From positions 62,001-126,000 of the forward strand of contig NZ_SLVY01000018.1 in NCBI RefSeq assembly GCF_004345605.1: DNA of 64,000 nucleotides, given 5' to 3'. The notes beneath the pieces are model-generated. The model searched no databases. It was not told where the DNA came from and saw only the letters and a program-made list of their open reading frames with translations. Position 1 is the first letter of the stretch, and the number at the start of each line of letters is the position of its first letter. Below are positions 61,372 to 64,000 of this stretch, one piece after another. Origin of the DNA: Rhodococcus sp. SMB37 (GTDB lineage Bacteria > Actinomycetota > Actinomycetes > Mycobacteriales > Mycobacteriaceae). The position numbers and the translations under genes were made by a program.

Positions 61372-63493
61372 ATGTCCGGCGATATCCCCAAGGTCCCAGG
61401 TACTCCTTCGTCGATCGAGCCGAGCGTCGACGAGCCCACGGCTCCGGTGGATCCACCCGAGGCCAAACCCGACCAGTCGGAGCCCGCCGGTGTGACCGCC
61501 GCCGGTGCCCCCGTCGACGCGGCACGCACGCGTGCGCAGCAGAGCCGGTTTCTGACCACTGCTCAGGGAGCCCGTCTCACCGATACGGACCATTCACTCA
61601 AGGCAGGCGAGCGTGGTCCCACCTTGCTGCAAGACCATCATCTCCGTGAGAAGATCACGCACTTCGATCACGAGCGAATCCCCGAGCGCGTCGTTCATGC
61701 GCGCGGTGCTGCAGCGCACGGAGTGTTCCGCGGGAACGGCGCCGCGACGAGCCTCACCCGTGCCGGGTTCCTCGCCAAGGGCGTGGAGACCCCGGTCTTC
61801 GTGCGCTTCTCGACGGTGCTCGGTTCGCGTGGCTCCGCCGACGCGGTGCGCGACACTCGCGGATTCGCAACCAAGTTCTACACCGACGAAGGTGTTTTCG
61901 ATCTTGTGGGAAACAACATCCCGGTGTTTTTCATTCAAGATGCCATCAAGTTCCCCGACATCATCCATGCGGGTAAGCCTCATCCCGATCGGGAGATCCC
62001 TCAGGCCCAGAGCGCCCACGACACATTCTGGGATTTCGTCACACTCCATACCGAAGCGGCCGCGCACACGATGTGGAACATGTCCGACCGGGGTATACCG
62101 CGGTCGTTCCGCATGATGGAAGGCTTCGGGATCCACACGTTCCGCCTCATCAACGGAGACGGTGAATCGTCACTGGTCAAATTCCACTGGAAGCCGCGCC
62201 TCGGGGTGCACTCGCTGGTATGGGAGGAGGCCCAGTTGGTCAACGGCTTCGATCCGGACTTTCATCGGCGCGACCTTGCGGACGCGATCGAAGCCGGCGC
62301 ATATCCGGAATGGGATCTCGGTGTTCAGGTGTTTCCGGACACTCCCGAGCAGATGTTCGAGGGCATCGATCTTCTCGATCCCACCAAGATCGTTCCGGAG
62401 GAGCTCGCACCGGTGCAGATCATCGGCAGCATGGTGCTCAACGCGAATCCCAGTAACTTCTTTCGCCGAGACCGAGCAGGTCGCGTTCCACCCCGGACAT
62501 CTGGTTTCCGGAATCGATGTGACCGACGACCCACTGCTTCAAGGCCGCCTGTTTTCCTACCTCGATACACAGATCACGCGGCTCGGTGGACCCAACTTCG
62601 CGCAGATCCCGATCAACCGCACTCATGCTCCCGTCAACGACATGTTGCGCGACGGCTTCCATCAGCACGCCGTACACACCGGAGTGGCGCCGTACCGGCC
62701 GAACTCGCTCGACGCCGGATGCCCGTTCGCAGCGGCGCTCGAGGACGGCGCGTTCATCGACTTTCCTCATGAACTTCCCGCCGCGAAGAAGGAGCGCGCG
62801 GCGGCGCGTTCGTTCGATGATCACTTCTCGCAGGTGCGCTTGTTCTACGTGAGTCTTTCCGAGGTCGAGAAGCAGCACGTCGCGAGCGCCTACACGTTCG
62901 AGCTCGGGAAATGCTACGAGCAGGCCATCAAGGAACGCGGTCTGCAGGAGCTTGCGAACATCGACGCTGATCTGTGTGCAACAGTGGCGGCCGGTCTGGG
63001 CCTCGATGCTCCGGAACCCACTGTGCAGCTAGGTAATCCGACGCCGAGTCCGGCGCTGTCGCAGGTCGGTTCGACATGGCCGGTAGACGGGCGTGTCGTC
63101 GGTATCGTCGCCGATGACGCCACCGACATCGGTGAACTGCAGGCAGCGATCCAAGCGCTCGACGCCGCCGGTGTGGTCCCACTCGTCATTGCACCGCATG
63201 GCGGAACGCTCGGTGCCGGTGCGGTGCCCGTGTCGCGCACACTCCTGACCGCGAGGTCGGTGGAGTTCGATGCCGTGCTCTTCGCGGCGGCGCCCGAAGA
63301 TCAGCGCGTGACTGTTCTCGTCGATGAGGCGTTCAGGCATCAGAAGGCGCTCGGCGCCTGGGGAAGCGGAACAGCCGCATTGAGGGACACCACGGCGCCC
63401 GGGGTCGCGACAGGGGACGAACCGCAGGAGCTGGTTTCTCAACTGCTCGAACTCCTGGGTTCGCACCGGGCTTGGGAGCGCGAGACCGTGTGA
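61372..63493 (+). pseudogene. katE: Large-subunit catalase (KatE/HPII type), frameshifted
   Basis: Hydroperoxidase II-like haem catalase. The first frame covers the N-terminal extension, the haem-side His ([15 protein letters not shown]) and Asn ([13 protein letters not shown]) up to [11 protein letters not shown] near 62460. There one extra T in CTTCTTTCG moves the reading. The expected [18 protein letters not shown], the haem-Tyr region [15 protein letters not shown] and the C-terminal flavodoxin-like domain continue in the next frame to 63493. Joined length is about 706 aa, normal for the family. All of it is otherwise well conserved, so the break is recent or a sequencing error. Confidence 0.87.
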
Positions 63494-63497
63494 CGGA

Positions 63498-63522
63498 CTG
63501 CACCGCAACCTGTCCGGTGCAG
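63498..63522 (+). terminator. Short hairpin after the catalase gene
   Basis: CTGCACCG (63498-63505) and CGGTGCAG (63515-63522) with a 9-base loop, no T-run. It is 5 bp after the catalase stop and may be a weak terminator. Confidence 0.35.
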
Positions 63523-63538
63523 CGACTTCGAGGTGCCC

Positions 63539-64000
63539 ATGAGTGCCGACGATCAGATCTTCGCGGCTCGGCGTCGAGCGCAGGGATACGCACTTGTTGT
63601 CGCGTTCGTCTTCCTGATCATCGGCGTCCTCGGCTTCGTGCCCGGCTTGACTTCGAACTACAGCACGATTCTGCGGGCGGGAACGGACTCCCACGCCTAT
63701 CTGCTGGGGTTCTTCCAGGTCTCGCTGGTCCACAACGCCGTCCATCTCGCGTTCGGCGTGGCCGGTGTGTTCGCGGCGCGTCGATTGCTCTGGTCACGCG
63801 CTTACCTTGCGGGCGGGGGAAGCCTCTATCTGGGGTTGGCCGTGTACGGCATGCTCATCGACCATCACAGCGCCGCCAACATCCTGCCGGTCAACAACGC
63901 CGACAACTGGCTGCATGTGACGCTCGGCGTCGTGATGCTTCTCCTCGCCGTGGACCCTCGCGGAGGACAACGCCCGCTCCTGCCGGGGAAGCGACCACCG
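63539..64000 (+). CDS. DUF4383 membrane protein (partial)
   Basis: At least 154 residues, running off the window end. Four helices are visible, with family text GYALVVAFVFLIIGVLGFVP, VSLVHNAVHLAFGVAGVFAA and VNNADNWLHVTLGVVMLLLA. His residues in helices 2 and 4 are typical of DUF4383. Found beside stress genes in actinobacteria; here it follows katE. Function unknown. Confidence 0.88.
   Translation, partial: MSADDQIFAARRRAQGYALVVAFVFLIIGVLGFVPGLTSNYSTILRAGTDSHAYLLGFFQVSLVHNAVHLAFGVAGVFAARRLLWSRAYLAGGGSLYLGLAVYGMLIDHHSAANILPVNNADNWLHVTLGVVMLLLAVDPRGGQRPLLPGKRPP

Overview
The window is high-GC actinobacterial DNA, most likely Rhodococcus or a close mycolic-acid-containing relative (Nocardiaceae, Mycobacteriales). 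The main evidence is the block at 5.8-20.2 kb: cwsA, ppiA, rhomboid, PH-domain gene, crgA, DUF881 gene, trpG/pabA, pknB, pknA, pbpA, rodA, pstP, fhaB and fhaA. This is the order found near oriC in Mycobacterium tuberculosis (Rv0008c-Rv0020c). A mycolyltransferase-like secreted protein, an IdeR-type iron box, a KstR-type steroid box and an ECF41 sigma factor agree with this.

Layout. 0-2.5 kb: ABC-2 permease with a NarL-type two-component system. 2.5-5.8 kb: TetR regulator with a palindromic operator, two small membrane proteins, a DesA3-like desaturase and a broken DUF1206 gene. 5.8-20.2 kb: conserved cell-wall and division signalling block, followed by tRNA-Leu(CAG). 20.8-28.5 kb: accessory metabolic genes (deaminase, AhpD-like, FMN reductase/flavin reductase pair, RidA, orphan immunity-like protein, ChaB, TetR/esterase pair, SRPBCC, nitroreductase) and a WYL-regulator remnant. 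28.7-33.7 kb: sulfonate-type ABC importer (ssuCBA-like), a TauD-type dioxygenase and an MFS carrier. 33.8-41.2 kb: small enzymes, mycolyltransferase-like protein, iron-siderophore binding protein with an IdeR-like box and a divergent sucrase/ferredoxin-like protein, a DHA2 transporter and a GlsB-type protein. 41.3-47.3 kb: DinB-like protein, HxlR regulator with a quinone oxidoreductase, an ECF41 sigma factor with its carboxymuconolactone-decarboxylase-like partner and a matching promoter, and an ABC exporter. 47.3-51 kb: secreted protein, small membrane protein, a KstR-boxed NTF2-like/SDR pair and a frameshifted DUF222-HNH gene.

The most notable region is 51.2-59.8 kb, a ribosomal peptide (RiPP) locus. 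It has two tandem double-glycine precursor genes with nearly the same leader but unrelated cores, an MvdC/MvdD-like ATP-grasp ligase, a TIGR04500-like (PpiC-related) maturation protein and a C39-peptidase ABC exporter. An AfsR/SARP-type regulator lies downstream. Upstream lies an HTH plus Clp-N protein behind two identical inverted repeats. The parts fit a graspetide-like (side-chain-crosslinked) peptide system: the ATP-grasp enzyme modifies the cores, and the C39 transporter cuts after Gly-Gly and exports the product.

Several genes are broken: DUF1206, DUF222-HNH and catalase each carry an apparent one-base indel, and the WYL and MarR regulators and a small membrane gene survive only as remnants. 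The window ends inside a DUF4383 gene and has no integrase, transposase or CRISPR array.
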